64,000 bases of DNA from CATQHB01 sp965262595 (GTDB lineage Bacteria > Chloroflexota > Dehalococcoidia > Lucifugimonadales > UBA3495): the NCBI GenBank assembly GCA_965262595.1, contig OZ253548.1:3224001-3288000 (forward strand), read 5' to 3'. Position numbers and translations under genes: made by a program. Under the pieces are notes generated by a model, which worked only from the letters and a program-made list of their open reading frames with translations, searched no databases and was not told the DNA's origin. Positions 35,183-44,258 of the stretch are shown here, in pieces; positions within the stretch are counted from its first letter, which is position 1, and each line of letters opens with the position of its first letter.

Positions 35183-36988
35183 ATGAAGAAATTCAGCGGT
35201 CTAAACTTTTTATCCGTATATCTGACGGTTGCCCTTATCGCCCTGCTGGCGGTAAGCTGCGGCAGTTCGACCAACCCCCCCGCCCCCGAGCCGGCCGCTG
35301 CGCCGGCATCGTCGGCAGCGGCTCCGGCCCAGGAGCCGGCGGCGGCATCCGAACCCGCCGCGGCCCCGTCCACTGATTCGATCGCTCCCCTACCGGCGTC
35401 CGCCGCCTCCCAGCAGCTGGACTCCGCCCCCCAGCCTACCCAGGTTCCCGAACCCGAAGACTCCATGCGGATGCCTGAGGGTTTGTTGACCATTTCCGAG
35501 TTTGATTTCAGTACCGAGTCCTGGCTCCCCTGGGAGGATGTGACCCAGCGTTTCTACTGGGAGCGGGTGTTAGAAACTTTGCTGCTCCTCGATCCGGAGA
35601 CCTGGGAGTTCAAACCCGGCCTGGCCGATAGCTGGAACCTTTCCGCCGACGGCCGGACGGTAACCTACACTTTGCAGCAGGGCGTTCAATTCCACGGCGG
35701 ATGGGGCGAGTTTACCGCCTCCGACGCCGCCTACAGCCTGGATGAATGGCTCTTTAACCCAGAGTCCACCCACCCTTCCGTGGCCGCCCAGATGCAGTCC
35801 GGGCCGGAAGTCCGCGCCCTGGATACTTACACCGTGCAGGTGGAATACAGCAAGACCCCCTTCCTGACTGCCTTTATGGACCTGTCCTCCGGCAACAACG
35901 GCACCGGAATGCTCTCCCGCGCCTATGTGGACTCGGTGGGGTTGGATGTAGCCCGCCGCAAAGCGATCGGCACCGGCCCCTACGAGTTCGTCGAGCATAA
36001 GCTGGGTGAGTCCATCGAGGTGGAGGCAACCGCGGGCAAGCATTGGCGTATTGTTCCCCAATGGCAGACTATGAAGTTCCTGGTGACGCCGGAGGCTTCC
36101 ACCCGCCTGGCCCAGGTCCTGAGCCAGGAAGTGGACATCGCCCTTTTGCCCGGTTCTTTCAAGCGCCAGACCGAAGCCGCCAATGTGCGCACCATCCTTA
36201 ACCCCGGCGTGGCCGGAGTCTTTCTGGTTCCGGTGGTTTACATCCCCGGCACTACCGGAATAGACGCCCCCGACCCCAACAACCCAATGGCCAACATCAA
36301 GGTGCGCGAGGCATTGAGTTTGGCGATCAACCGGCAGGAGTTGGCTGATGTGGTATTCTCCGGCGGGGCCGTCCCCACCGGGATAACCGACCTTTCCCCC
36401 ATATCCCTCGGTTACGACGCGAAATGGGAGGCGCCGGCGCCCTTCGACCCGGACCGGGCCAAGCAGTTGTTGGCCGAAGCCGGTTACGCCGGACTGTCTT
36501 TTGAGTTCCAGCAGCGTCCCCTGGGCGGCATACCCGAAGGGCCACAGTTGGGCGAGGCTATCGCCGGTATGTGGGAAGCCGCCGGCATGAACGTGGACTT
36601 GAAGCTGAATATGCAGGGCAGCGCCCACTCGGAACTGCGCCGTGCCCGCTCGCTGGAGGGCGTAGTCTGGATGATGCGTCTGGGACACCTGACCGACACC
36701 ACCCGCCGGTTGGTTTCTCAGTACCGTTGCACCCAGGAGAGGACGGCCCTCTTTGCCTGCAATTCCGACCTGGAGGCGTTGGCCCCGAGTATTCTGGCCT
36801 CCACTAACCTGGAGGAAAAAAACCTACTGATTCGCCAGGCCTATGAGATAATTCTGGGCCAGCGAGTGGTTATTCCGGTAGTGCAGACCGCCAGTCTGTA
36901 CGCCATCGGCCCCCGGGTCGGCGCCTGGAAGCCCCGCATCGGCGAACGGTTCACCACCGAACTGGAAAGCGTGGGCCACGCGCCTTAA
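35183..36988 (+). CDS. ABC transporter substrate-binding lipoprotein (SBP family 5)
   Basis: 601 residues. The signal peptide ends at the lipobox LLAVSCG, followed by a long Pro/Ala/Ser linker (about residues 30-90) and the family-5 binding domain (VTYTLQQGVQFHGGWGEFTASDAAYSL split across its first lobe, AIGTGPYEFVEH, REALSLAINRQELADVV). It sits with dppD, dppF, dppB and dppC in one gene set, so it is the cognate receptor of that importer. Two small genes of unknown function separate it from the permease genes. Ligand unknown; peptide binding is the family default. Confidence 0.93.
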   Translation: MKKFSGLNFLSVYLTVALIALLAVSCGSSTNPPAPEPAAAPASSAAAPAQEPAAASEPAAAPSTDSIAPLPASAASQQLDSAPQPTQVPEPEDSMRMPEGLLTISEFDFSTESWLPWEDVTQRFYWERVLETLLLLDPETWEFKPGLADSWNLSADGRTVTYTLQQGVQFHGGWGEFTASDAAYSLDEWLFNPESTHPSVAAQMQSGPEVRALDTYTVQVEYSKTPFLTAFMDLSSGNNGTGMLSRAYVDSVGLDVARRKAIGTGPYEFVEHKLGESIEVEATAGKHWRIVPQWQTMKFLVTPEASTRLAQVLSQEVDIALLPGSFKRQTEAANVRTILNPGVAGVFLVPVVYIPGTTGIDAPDPNNPMANIKVREALSLAINRQELADVVFSGGAVPTGITDLSPISLGYDAKWEAPAPFDPDRAKQLLAEAGYAGLSFEFQQRPLGGIPEGPQLGEAIAGMWEAAGMNVDLKLNMQGSAHSELRRARSLEGVVWMMRLGHLTDTTRRLVSQYRCTQERTALFACNSDLEALAPSILASTNLEEKNLLIRQAYEIILGQRVVIPVVQTASLYAIGPRVGAWKPRIGERFTTELESVGHAP

Positions 36989-37061
36989 CAATACGCCCCT
37001 CCCTCTCATAGTGAGCTTGTCGAACTATGCCGTTGCGTCCTTCGATAGGCTCAGGATGATC

Positions 37062-37073
37062 GGGGGGGGGGGG
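37062..37073. repeat. Homopolymer of twelve G
   Basis: Twelve consecutive G residues lie 73 bases after the binding-protein stop, next to an inverted pair of GAGCTTGTCGAAC and TTCGATAGGCTC repeat words (37013-37053). Such a tract is prone to length change and sequencing error. Confidence 0.8.
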
Positions 37074-37110
37074 TGAAGTAAAACCCTGTGTTACCTCCGC
37101 ACTTCCGCGT

Positions 37111-37140
37111 CCTTGTGGTGAAGGGCCCTTCACCACAAGG
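37111..37140. terminator. Perfect 30-base palindrome, probable terminator
   Basis: CCTTGTGGTGAAGGG at 37111-37125 is exactly inverted at 37126-37140. It lies 120 bases after the binding-protein stop and is followed by an A-rich run, so it could terminate transcription, particularly on the minus strand, or form a cruciform. Confidence 0.55.
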
Positions 37141-37179
37141 GCGCAGAAAAGAAAAAAATAGATTAAGGAGAAGTTGTTG

Positions 37180-37573
37180 ATGTGGGAAGGCGTCCTTATC
37201 GGAGCAGGGGGTAGTTGGGCTGGCCGTCTTAGTGTTCAGCATAGCTATATTTGGATCAATCATCAGTGATAATCGGAAAACGACCCGCTATGCCGAGCAA
37301 AACGGGTGGGAACGCACACCCGAGGGCTTTGCCAAGGAGTGGACCGGGAATGCCAGGTTTGTGGCCGTCAGCATCGTTGACGGCAAAATAGTTTGTTCAA
37401 TTCGTCCATTTCGAGGCGGGGCAATTCCAGTAGAGGGATTCGCTAGCGTAATATATGCAATGAGTTTTGCCGACTCCTTTATGGAACGATTCGTGAGTAT
37501 GCAACAAGATCAACCCATTACACGCGACCTTGTCCTGGCTCACCGAGCGGCCTACACTCCTACCTTGCATTGA
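37180..37573 (+). pseudogene. Small membrane-anchored protein, frameshifted near its start
   Basis: ATG at 37180 is preceded by AAGGAG and encodes MWEGVLIGAG before the frame breaks at a G5 run (37207-37211). With one G fewer it continues as VVGLAVLVFSIAIFGSIISDN and then the frame ending at TGA 37573, about 130 residues in all: one N-terminal membrane helix and a soluble domain (WTGNARFVAVSIVDGKIVCSIRPF). The alternative is a GTG start at 37232 that truncates the helix. I do not recognise the family. It lies between the binding protein and the permease genes. Confidence 0.65.
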
Positions 37574-37645
37574 CCTGAAGTTGCTTCGCTATTACCTATT
37601 CATCAGTGGGAGGCCCTGAAAAAATGTAGCAAGGAAAGTGATATA

Positions 37646-38098
37646 TTGAACAATGATAAAGAACCGGAGCGGGAAAGCATCTGGAGCGTTGCTCGACGGC
37701 TAAGGCCCCTGTTCTCCGTCATACTCATCGTCCAATTCCTGGCCTTTCTGGGGATAAACGCTTATAAAGTTATAACGGTGGATAACCCGGGAGACCTGTT
37801 TGATATAATAACTGGGGCTTATGAAAGAACATCTTCGCAATCGTTCAGCATATTACTCGCCACCTACACCCTAACGGAGGTAATCATGCTTGCGTCCTGG
37901 CTGAAGGAAAGGGACCGGAAACGGGAACTGGCAGCGGAAGAAAGGGGCCTGGAAGAAGGCCGAGAAGCGAAAGACCGTGAGTGGCGGGCCTGGTACGAAC
38001 GTTACCAAGCCGCTCAGCGAGAGGGCCGCCCATTCGACGAGCCACCGCCATCAGCCCCTCATAGCAAGAGCGGCAATAACCGAAATGGCGAATCCTGA
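37646..38098 (+). CDS. Small membrane protein with charged tail ending FDEPPP-like
   Basis: 150 residues from a TTG start preceded by AAGGAAAG. There are two hydrophobic segments (about residues 20-42 and 68-87), then a charged helical tail with REWRAWYERYQAAQREGRPFDEPPP. The same tail pattern closes the minus-strand gene at 41068-41472, so the two proteins look like paralogues with a shared C-terminal module. Function unknown. It lies just upstream of dppB and may be part of the transporter operon. Confidence 0.7.
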   Translation: MNNDKEPERESIWSVARRLRPLFSVILIVQFLAFLGINAYKVITVDNPGDLFDIITGAYERTSSQSFSILLATYTLTEVIMLASWLKERDRKRELAAEERGLEEGREAKDREWRAWYERYQAAQREGRPFDEPPPSAPHSKSGNNRNGES

Positions 38099-38126
38099 AA
38101 AACCCTTCGTGGTTAAATAAAACTCG

Positions 38127-39044
38127 ATGCGCAGGTACATATTAACCCGGCTGCTACAGGCCGTCGTCAGCATGGTAGCCCTCAGCCTGATTGTATTCTT
38201 CCTGGCCCGCCTTACCGGCGATCCCCGGGACGTGTTGCTGGGTGACGACTATTCTCAGGAACAATGGGACCGGCTGGGCGAACTGTGGTACCTGGACGAG
38301 CCGATATATGTGCAATACGCCATCTTCGTGCGCAACGCCCTCACCGGCAACTTCGGTGAATCCATTTTCTGGAAGGAACCGGCGGTGGAGATGCTGGTGC
38401 GGCGCATTCCGGCCACGGTGCAGCTCACCGTAACCGCCATGTCCTTCAGCGTGATAATCGCCATACCAATGGGCGTCCTGTCTGCCATCAAGCGGGATAC
38501 CTGGCTGGACTACGTGGGTAAAAGCATTGCCATGCTGGGCCAGTCGGTGCCCCCCTTCTGGCTGGGGATCATCTTAATCTGGGTCTTTGCCGTAAGCTGG
38601 GGACTGCTGCCTACCTCCGGGCGAGACGGGCCGCTACACTATGTGCTGCCCTCGCTTACCCTGGGCTGGTTCGTGATTGCCGGCATCATGCGCATCACCC
38701 GCTCCGCCATGCTGGACGTGCTGGACAGCGAATATATCAAGCTGGCCCGGGTCAAGGGCGTGCCGGAAAATATGGTTATCTGGAGCCATGCCCTGCGCAA
38801 CGCCGCCATTCCGGTAGTAACCTACCTGGGTCTCATCCTGGGGAACTTCCTCACCGGCTTTGTGGTAGTCGAGACTATCTTTTCCTGGCCCGGCGTGGGG
38901 CTGTTGGCGATCCGCGGCATACAAGCCAACGATTTTGCCATTGTGCAGACAGTGGTAATGTTTGGCGGACTGCTATTCATAACCATCAATTTTATGGTGG
39001 ACATCCTGTACGGTTACCTGGACCCGCGCATCCGCTATGAATAG
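38127..39044 (+). CDS. dppB: Dipeptide/oligopeptide ABC transporter permease (DppB-type)
   Basis: 305 residues, about six transmembrane helices. MRRYILTRLLQAVVSMVALS at the start, LDEPIYVQYAIFV, the EAA loop ARVKGVPENMVIWSHALRNA and GYLDPRIRYE at the end are DppB hallmarks and closely parallel the protein encoded at 17707-18630. It pairs with the DppC-type protein encoded 105 bases or less downstream to form the channel energised by DppD and DppF. The start follows the small membrane-protein gene by 28 bases. Confidence 0.94.
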   Translation: MRRYILTRLLQAVVSMVALSLIVFFLARLTGDPRDVLLGDDYSQEQWDRLGELWYLDEPIYVQYAIFVRNALTGNFGESIFWKEPAVEMLVRRIPATVQLTVTAMSFSVIIAIPMGVLSAIKRDTWLDYVGKSIAMLGQSVPPFWLGIILIWVFAVSWGLLPTSGRDGPLHYVLPSLTLGWFVIAGIMRITRSAMLDVLDSEYIKLARVKGVPENMVIWSHALRNAAIPVVTYLGLILGNFLTGFVVVETIFSWPGVGLLAIRGIQANDFAIVQTVVMFGGLLFITINFMVDILYGYLDPRIRYE

Positions 39045-39148
39045 GGATCTAAAGAGGGAAAAGAGGCTCGAAGTTTTGCTATGTCAGTCGGGGCGGGCCG
39101 CAGGGCCGATACGAACAGGAGGAAACCCTGGCTAATATAACCACACGC

Positions 39149-40011
39149 TTGGTTCGAGCGCGCCGCTGGGGTTTGTCATGGCGGGAATTTCGGCGGCTGC
39201 CCTTTCTGCCTGCCGTCATCCTGCTTCTGGTAGTATTTTGCGCCCTGTTCGCCCGCTTTCTGGCGCCGGAGGCTCCCAACTTTGGCAACCTCCGCGACGC
39301 CTTCCTCCCCCGGTCTGGAGCGAGGGAGGCAGTTCCGCCCACTTGCTGGGCACCGACAGCCTGGGCCGCGACGTTTACAGCCGCATCATCTATGGGGCGC
39401 GGGTCTCCCTGATTGTGTCCATCTTTGCCATCTTCATTGCCGGCAGCATTGGCACGGTGCTGGGCCTGATGTCCGGCTACTTCGGCGGGCGGCTCGACGG
39501 GCTGATAATGCGTCTGGTGGACATTGCCCTGGCCCTGCCTACCATCCTGATGGCCCTGGTATTGGTGGCGGTGCTGCGGCCGGGCATCCTTACCGTTATC
39601 ATCGTCATCGGCTCCCTGAGCTGGGCTAATTATGCCCGCCAGATTCGAGGTGAAGTGCTCTCGGTCAAGGAACGGGACTTTGTGATTCTGGCACGTTCCA
39701 TTGGCTCCTCCCCGGCGCGGATAATGTCCCGCCATATTTTGCCCAATGTGTTCAACACCTTAATCGTCCTGGCGACGCTGCAAGTAGGTTCGGTAATCCT
39801 GTTGGAGGCTACGTTAAGCTTCCTCGGCCTGGGAGTGCCGCCGCCCAATCCCTCCTGGGGTCAGATGGTGGCAGAGGGACGGGGCTTTATCGTGATTGCC
39901 TGGTGGATGGCGATGTTCCCCGGACTGGCGATTATGCTGACCGTGCTTTCGATGAACCTGATGGGCGACTGGCTGCGCGACCTGTTGGACCCCCACCTGC
40001 GGCAGATATAA
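39149..40011 (+). pseudogene. dppC: DppC-type permease, frameshifted at a C-run
   Basis: The protein begins in one frame (SWREFRRLPFLPAVILLLVVF, first helix, then FLAPEAPNFGNLRDAFLP) and continues in the next as PVWSEGGSSAHLLGTDSLGRDVYSRI. The switch is at a C5 run (39307-39311) and is repaired by adding one C. Beyond it the sequence is an intact DppC: EAA loop ARSIGSSPARIMSRHILPN and a C-terminus matching family length. The start is uncertain: TTG at 39149 has no close binding site, while CTG at 39128 follows AGGAGG. Essential helices are all present, so a sequencing error is likely. Confidence 0.85.
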
Positions 40012-40094
40012 TTGGGCGTATTTTCTAAGCCGGTGATTGTCCGGGTTGCAGAAGATTGCGGTTTCCTGTCTGCGTATTTGCTGGAGGTGGCAAG

Positions 40095-40847
40095 TTGCCA
40101 TTAGACAGTTTTTCACCCGAGGTAACTGCGGAACTCAAGTGGTATGTTTACCGACTGATAGACCCGCGCAATGGTGAAACCTTCTATGTCGGCAAAGGCC
40201 AGGGCAACCGGGTTTTCGACCACGCCAGGGGCATTATCCGCAATGCCGACGAGTATGTTTCCGACCCAAAATCGCAGCGCATCAACGAAATACGCGCGTC
40301 GGGTCTCGACGTGGGCCACATAATCCACCGCCACGGCATAACCCTGGAGCGAACCGCCTACGAGGTGGAAGCCGCGCTGATTGACGCCTACCCCGGTCTG
40401 GTGAACAAGGTGGTCGGACACCGTTCCAAAGACTACGGCAGCCGCCACGTTGCCGAAATCGTCGCAGAGTACGAGGCTGAGCCTTTCACGGTCGAGGAGC
40501 CTCTCATCTTGATCTCTATAGGCAACCTTTGGCGTGAACGTGGCATCTACGGAGCGGTTCGGGGCGTCTGGAAAATAAACAAAGAGAAAGCCGAAAGATA
40601 CCAACTGGTATTGGCGCATATCAGAGGGCTGGTTAAAGGCGCCTACATACCGGAAGGAGAGTGGCTTATCGGGAGCAAAAAGGACTTTCCCTCAGAAGAT
40701 AAAGATCTTCTCGATAAATATGGGTTTAACGGAAGGGAAGCCGACCTCGAAGTTTGGAACAGATACGTCGGTAAACGTGTACCGGACGAGTACCGTAAAA
40801 AGGGCGCTGCCAATCCCGTCAGATACTGCCACCCGCCGAAACGGTGA
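40095..40847 (+). CDS. GIY-YIG nuclease-family protein (LEM-3-like)
   Basis: 250 residues from a TTG start preceded by GGAGG. The N-terminal WYVYRLIDPRNGETFYVGKGQGNRVFDH gives the GIY (here VYR) and YIG (here YVG) strands, with the KG..NR region following; RTAYEVEAALIDAY contributes the expected Glu. This matches LEM-3-like GIY-YIG endonuclease domains. The C-terminal 120 residues (NLWRERGIYGAVRGVWKINKEKAERY) resemble a modified-DNA or small-molecule-binding domain seen in related bacterial proteins, but I cannot name it. It follows dppC by 83 bases and is probably unrelated to transport. Confidence 0.78.
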   Translation: MPLDSFSPEVTAELKWYVYRLIDPRNGETFYVGKGQGNRVFDHARGIIRNADEYVSDPKSQRINEIRASGLDVGHIIHRHGITLERTAYEVEAALIDAYPGLVNKVVGHRSKDYGSRHVAEIVAEYEAEPFTVEEPLILISIGNLWRERGIYGAVRGVWKINKEKAERYQLVLAHIRGLVKGAYIPEGEWLIGSKKDFPSEDKDLLDKYGFNGREADLEVWNRYVGKRVPDEYRKKGAANPVRYCHPPKR

Positions 40848-41067
40848 TAGCAGCATCCCCTCTCTTCGTGCCCGGCGAGTTCTTTGCCGGAATTTGCAGA
40901 GGGCGCGGAGTTGCGTAGATATTGGTAAATTGCCGCTCTCTGATACAGTAATCAGGGTGTAATATATTCAGTTGCAACCTAAATTCGGAGATGACTTATG
41001 ACGCGATCCCCCAACACCGTCGCGGATAGGGCCGGTTTTGCCTGGTTTGCCGCGCCCGGGATGGCGT

Positions 41068-41472
41068 CTAGTCCTGGGTTGAGGGTACGGCGGGAGGCGG
41101 CTCGTCGAACTGCTCCCCCCGGGATTCGGCGGCCAGGCGGCGATTATTCCAGTCCTGCCACTTCCGCGCCATTTTAGCCGCACCTTCGGCCAGTCCTTTG
41201 ACCTCACCTTCGGCCAATCCTTTAGCCACCCCTTCTTGGTACCGCCGCTCTTTGTAACGCTCGGAAATCAGCAAAATAACGTCTCCAGTAGCCATGAGCA
41301 GGATAGTGATAGCGACTGCCGCGGCCATACCCAACGCAATGGCTGCGGCAGTTTTGGGCCAAGCCACGGTCCGGTAGAATAACTCGTACAGCGCAAACAG
41401 GACACTTATCGTCCAAGCCATGATGACGGATACAACCAGATATCTAATCAGCCCGTCAGCTTGGTCAGGCAC
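41068..41472 (-). CDS. Small membrane protein with repeats and FDEPPP tail
   Basis: 134 residues from a GTG start preceded by GGAGAG. Two hydrophobic helices (about residues 12-33 and 40-65) are followed by two KGLAEGE/KGLAEGA repeats (about residues 85-98) and the tail WQDWNNRRLAAESRGEQFDEPPP. The tail matches the protein at 37646-38098. The layout of membrane helices, charged coiled region and acidic-proline end suggests a small membrane scaffold, but the function is unknown. Confidence 0.7.
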   Translation of the reverse strand: MPDQADGLIRYLVVSVIMAWTISVLFALYELFYRTVAWPKTAAAIALGMAAAVAITILLMATGDVILLISERYKERRYQEGVAKGLAEGEVKGLAEGAAKMARKWQDWNNRRLAAESRGEQFDEPPPAVPSTQD

Positions 41473-41624
41473 AACACTCTCCTAACAGTTTATTTATTTC
41501 AGATTGCTCTTGCAAGGTATCAGTCAATTATCCGGTTAGCAAGACCCAACTGTCGGTAATAGCGAAACGCAGTATAATGTACCCAAATTCCCACTTTACA
41601 ACTTCAGCTTAACGGAGAGGACTT

Positions 41625-42635
41625 ATGACGCAATCCGGCAGTATCCTTATTGACTCCCATGCCCACATCGTGCCCCCGGCCCTGGTGGACGAAGCCCGCA
41701 AGTCCGGCGCCGCTCTGGGCATTACCGTCGAAGATACGGACGGCGGGCCGGCCCTTCAGTTTGAGGGGTTGACGCACCTGCGCCCGGTAGGCGGTCTGGC
41801 CCGCCTGGAACCCCGCCTGGAATGGATGGAACAACAGGGGTTGGGCCTGCAAATCCTGGGATCCTGGCTGGACATTCAGGGCTATACGCTGTCGGCGGAT
41901 AACGCCGCTACCTGGGCGCATCTGTTCAACGAGCATCTGGCCCAGATTATCCAGGCCCACCCCGGCCGCTTTGCCGGCCTGGCTACGGTGCCGGTGCAGG
42001 ATGGCGCCCTGGCCGCCCGGGAACTGGAGTACGCCGTTAAGGAACTGGGGTTCCTGGGCGCAATGCTGGCTACCGACCCGATGGAGCAGGACCTGGCCAA
42101 GGAGAGCTTTGAACCGCTGTGGGATGCCGCGGAGGCTCTGGACGTTCCCCTGGTGATGCATCCGCCGACCCACGGTTTCGGCGCCAGCATCCGCCCTTCC
42201 TATCTTGCCTTCTCCCTGGGCCGTACCCTGGATACCACCATTACTACCGCCAAACTTATTCTGACCGGCCTCTTCGACCGCCACCCCAACCTGAAAATGA
42301 TGCTGGTACACGGTGGGGGTTACCTGCCCTACCAGGCGGCCCGAATTGACAACGGCTATCGCGGCGGCAACGGCCGGCCCGTGGAGTTGCAGCGAGACAA
42401 ACCCTCCGACTACTTGCCGATGCTCTACTATGATAACGTGGCCGTCTCCACCCCCGCCGTCCGGATGATGGCCGAGATTGCCGGGCCGGAGCACCTGCTC
42501 CTGGGGTCGGACTACGTCTTCTCCGGCAACCGGGCCCCGGTTACCGATAACATCCTGGACGCCGGGTTTACCACGGATCAAGTAAATCTGATTTGCTGCG
42601 GCAACGCCCGCCGCTTGTTTCTAAAGGAAGAATAG
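41625..42635 (+). CDS. Amidohydrolase family protein (ACMSD-like, COG2159)
   Basis: 336 residues. The N-terminal metal motif LIDSHAHIVPP, the middle HPPTHGFG, MLVHGGGYLPYQ and the C-terminal LLGSDYVFSG are the expected TIM-barrel ligands of the aminocarboxymuconate-semialdehyde decarboxylase group, which includes decarboxylases and hydratases acting on aromatic acids or ring-fission products. A TATAAT lies at 41573-41578 in the leader. The substrate is unknown. A second family member is encoded 617 bases downstream. Confidence 0.9.
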   Translation: MTQSGSILIDSHAHIVPPALVDEARKSGAALGITVEDTDGGPALQFEGLTHLRPVGGLARLEPRLEWMEQQGLGLQILGSWLDIQGYTLSADNAATWAHLFNEHLAQIIQAHPGRFAGLATVPVQDGALAARELEYAVKELGFLGAMLATDPMEQDLAKESFEPLWDAAEALDVPLVMHPPTHGFGASIRPSYLAFSLGRTLDTTITTAKLILTGLFDRHPNLKMMLVHGGGYLPYQAARIDNGYRGGNGRPVELQRDKPSDYLPMLYYDNVAVSTPAVRMMAEIAGPEHLLLGSDYVFSGNRAPVTDNILDAGFTTDQVNLICCGNARRLFLKEE

Positions 42636-42679
42636 CGGACAATTGAAGCGCGACCCAACAAACCGGAGCAAAACAGGCA

Positions 42680-43207
42680 ATGGCAACCAAAGAAGAACTA
42701 TCGGAACGCTACCTGAGCATCAGCCGCCGCTACCTCCGGCAGGCTGAAGAAGAGCTACACCAAAAGGGCGACACCCTCCAAGCCTCGGAAAAAATATGGG
42801 GCGCAGCGGCTCTCGCCCTCAAATCAGTAGCAGCACTGAGGGGCTGGAACCACAAGAGCCATCCGTTGCTGGGCGATATTGCCATGCAGTTACGGTTGGA
42901 GTTTGGAAGCATCCGGTTATACCACTTGTTCAGCTCTCTGGAAAGTACCCACAACAACTTCTACGAGCATCGCTGGGGTGAAGACCAAGTAGAAGAACAC
43001 CTTAACTGGGTCGGAGAGTTCGTTCAGCAGCTCGATGAGATACGCCAGTTGCCGCCCCAACGCTTCACCCCGGCCACAAGGACGCAGGAACGCCGCCTAT
43101 TCAACCTGACCCGCTCCAGACCCCATGAGCCGGATGATGACCTGAACATCGCCACCCTGCCCAGCGTGGACTTGGAATCGCCGGAGCTAGGGGCCGCCGG
43201 CGGCTAA
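42680..43207 (+). CDS. PaREP1/HEPN-like helical protein
   Basis: 175 residues, 44 bases after the amidohydrolase. The helical N-terminal part has the PaREP1/HEPN-like pattern of a Tyr-rich helix, KGDTLQASEKIWGAAALALKSVA and a second long helix (HLFSSLESTHNNFYEHRW). The R-x4-6-H nuclease motif of active HEPN RNases is not evident. Members of this group are usually small helical proteins paired with nucleotidyltransferases, but no such partner is adjacent here. The C-terminal 45 residues are polar and probably disordered. Confidence 0.65.
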   Translation: MATKEELSERYLSISRRYLRQAEEELHQKGDTLQASEKIWGAAALALKSVAALRGWNHKSHPLLGDIAMQLRLEFGSIRLYHLFSSLESTHNNFYEHRWGEDQVEEHLNWVGEFVQQLDEIRQLPPQRFTPATRTQERRLFNLTRSRPHEPDDDLNIATLPSVDLESPELGAAGG

Positions 43208-43251
43208 TCCGATACTGTCCAAATCCTGATTACTCAACCCCGGACTAAACA

Positions 43252-44085
43252 ATGGAGTGTATCAGAGCTATGCCGATTGTTGATACTCACAGCCACGCCG
43301 GCGTTAACTGGTTCGAGCCGGTGGAAATGATTCTGCACCAGATGAACCTGAATAACGTGCAGCAGACGGCCCTCATCCAGCACGCGGGCAACTACCACAA
43401 TGAATACCTAATCGAATGCGTTAAGCGTTTCCCCGGCCGCTTCGGCGCCGTTATCTGGGTGGACGTTAGCGACCCCCATGCGCCGGATACCCTGGAGGGG
43501 CTGGCCCAGGAAAAGGAGGTCGTGGGGGTGCGCCTGCATCCGACGGAACGTTCCCCGGAACCGGACCCGCTGGCTATCTGGCGCAAGGCCGCCGAACTCA
43601 ACCTGCCGGTAAGTTGCTTCATCCGCAGTGCGGCGGACGCGGCGGCCCCGGAGTTTCAGGCCATTGTGGAGCAATTCCCCAACCTTACGATTATTCTGGA
43701 GCACTTGGCCGGGGCTTACCGTCCGCTAAGCCCGGATTCGGTTACCGCTCCCTACACCGCCTACAAGGAAGCCCTGACTCTGGCTCGGTTTCCCAACACC
43801 TACATCAAGTTTGGCGGCTTGGGCGAGTTCTGTATCCGCCCGCGTCCGCTGGCCGCGACCTACGGTTTTGAGGAAATCCCGCCGTTGATGGAGCTGGCCT
43901 ACGCTGCCTTTGGCCCACAGCGGATGATGTGGGGCAGCGATTTTCCGCCGGTCGCCGGGCGGGAAGGCTATCGCAATTCCCTGGAAGCTTTGAAGGAATA
44001 CCCCTGCTTCAAGAACCAGGAGGAGCGGGACTGGGCCTTTGGCAAAGCCGCGATGGCCGCCTTCCGGTGGGATTCTTCGAGCTAG
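43252..44085 (+). CDS. Amidohydrolase family protein (COG2159, TIM barrel)
   Basis: 277 residues from ATG at 43252 (ATG at 43270 is possible). IVDTHSHAGVNWF provides the first two histidine ligands, VGVRLHPTERSPEPD a barrel strand, LTIILEHLAGAYRPL the next ligand region and MMWGSDFPPV the final aspartate. It is shorter than the upstream paralogue and belongs to a different branch. Such enzymes hydrolyse or decarboxylate small organic acids and lactones. The exact reaction is not predictable from the sequence. Confidence 0.88.
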   Translation: MECIRAMPIVDTHSHAGVNWFEPVEMILHQMNLNNVQQTALIQHAGNYHNEYLIECVKRFPGRFGAVIWVDVSDPHAPDTLEGLAQEKEVVGVRLHPTERSPEPDPLAIWRKAAELNLPVSCFIRSAADAAAPEFQAIVEQFPNLTIILEHLAGAYRPLSPDSVTAPYTAYKEALTLARFPNTYIKFGGLGEFCIRPRPLAATYGFEEIPPLMELAYAAFGPQRMMWGSDFPPVAGREGYRNSLEALKEYPCFKNQEERDWAFGKAAMAAFRWDSSS

Positions 44086-44200
44086 GGCGGGCTAATGCCG
44101 GGCCTTTCGAAAGTGACGGCCCAAGCATACCTCCGCTCACCCTGAGCTGGTCGAAGGGCCGGGTTACCCTGCGCGGTTTTCCCGGGGCAACAGAAAGCAA

Positions 44201-44228
44201 AACCGGCCGGGGATTATCCCGGCCGGTT
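44201..44228 (-). terminator. Terminator hairpin for the NMT1-like gene
   Basis: AACCGGCCGGG (44201-44211) pairs perfectly with CCCGGCCGGTT (44218-44228). Read on the minus strand it is followed by TTTTGCTTTCT, a good rho-independent terminator located just after the 44259 stop. Confidence 0.8.
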
Positions 44229-44258
44229 CTGGTGTGCTGCAGCTTTAGTGTGCAGGTT

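Noticed and set aside
39300..39320. Programmed frameshift in dppC
   Set aside because: No slippery heptamer or stimulating structure is evident; the site is a plain C-run, and such frameshifting is not known in this family.
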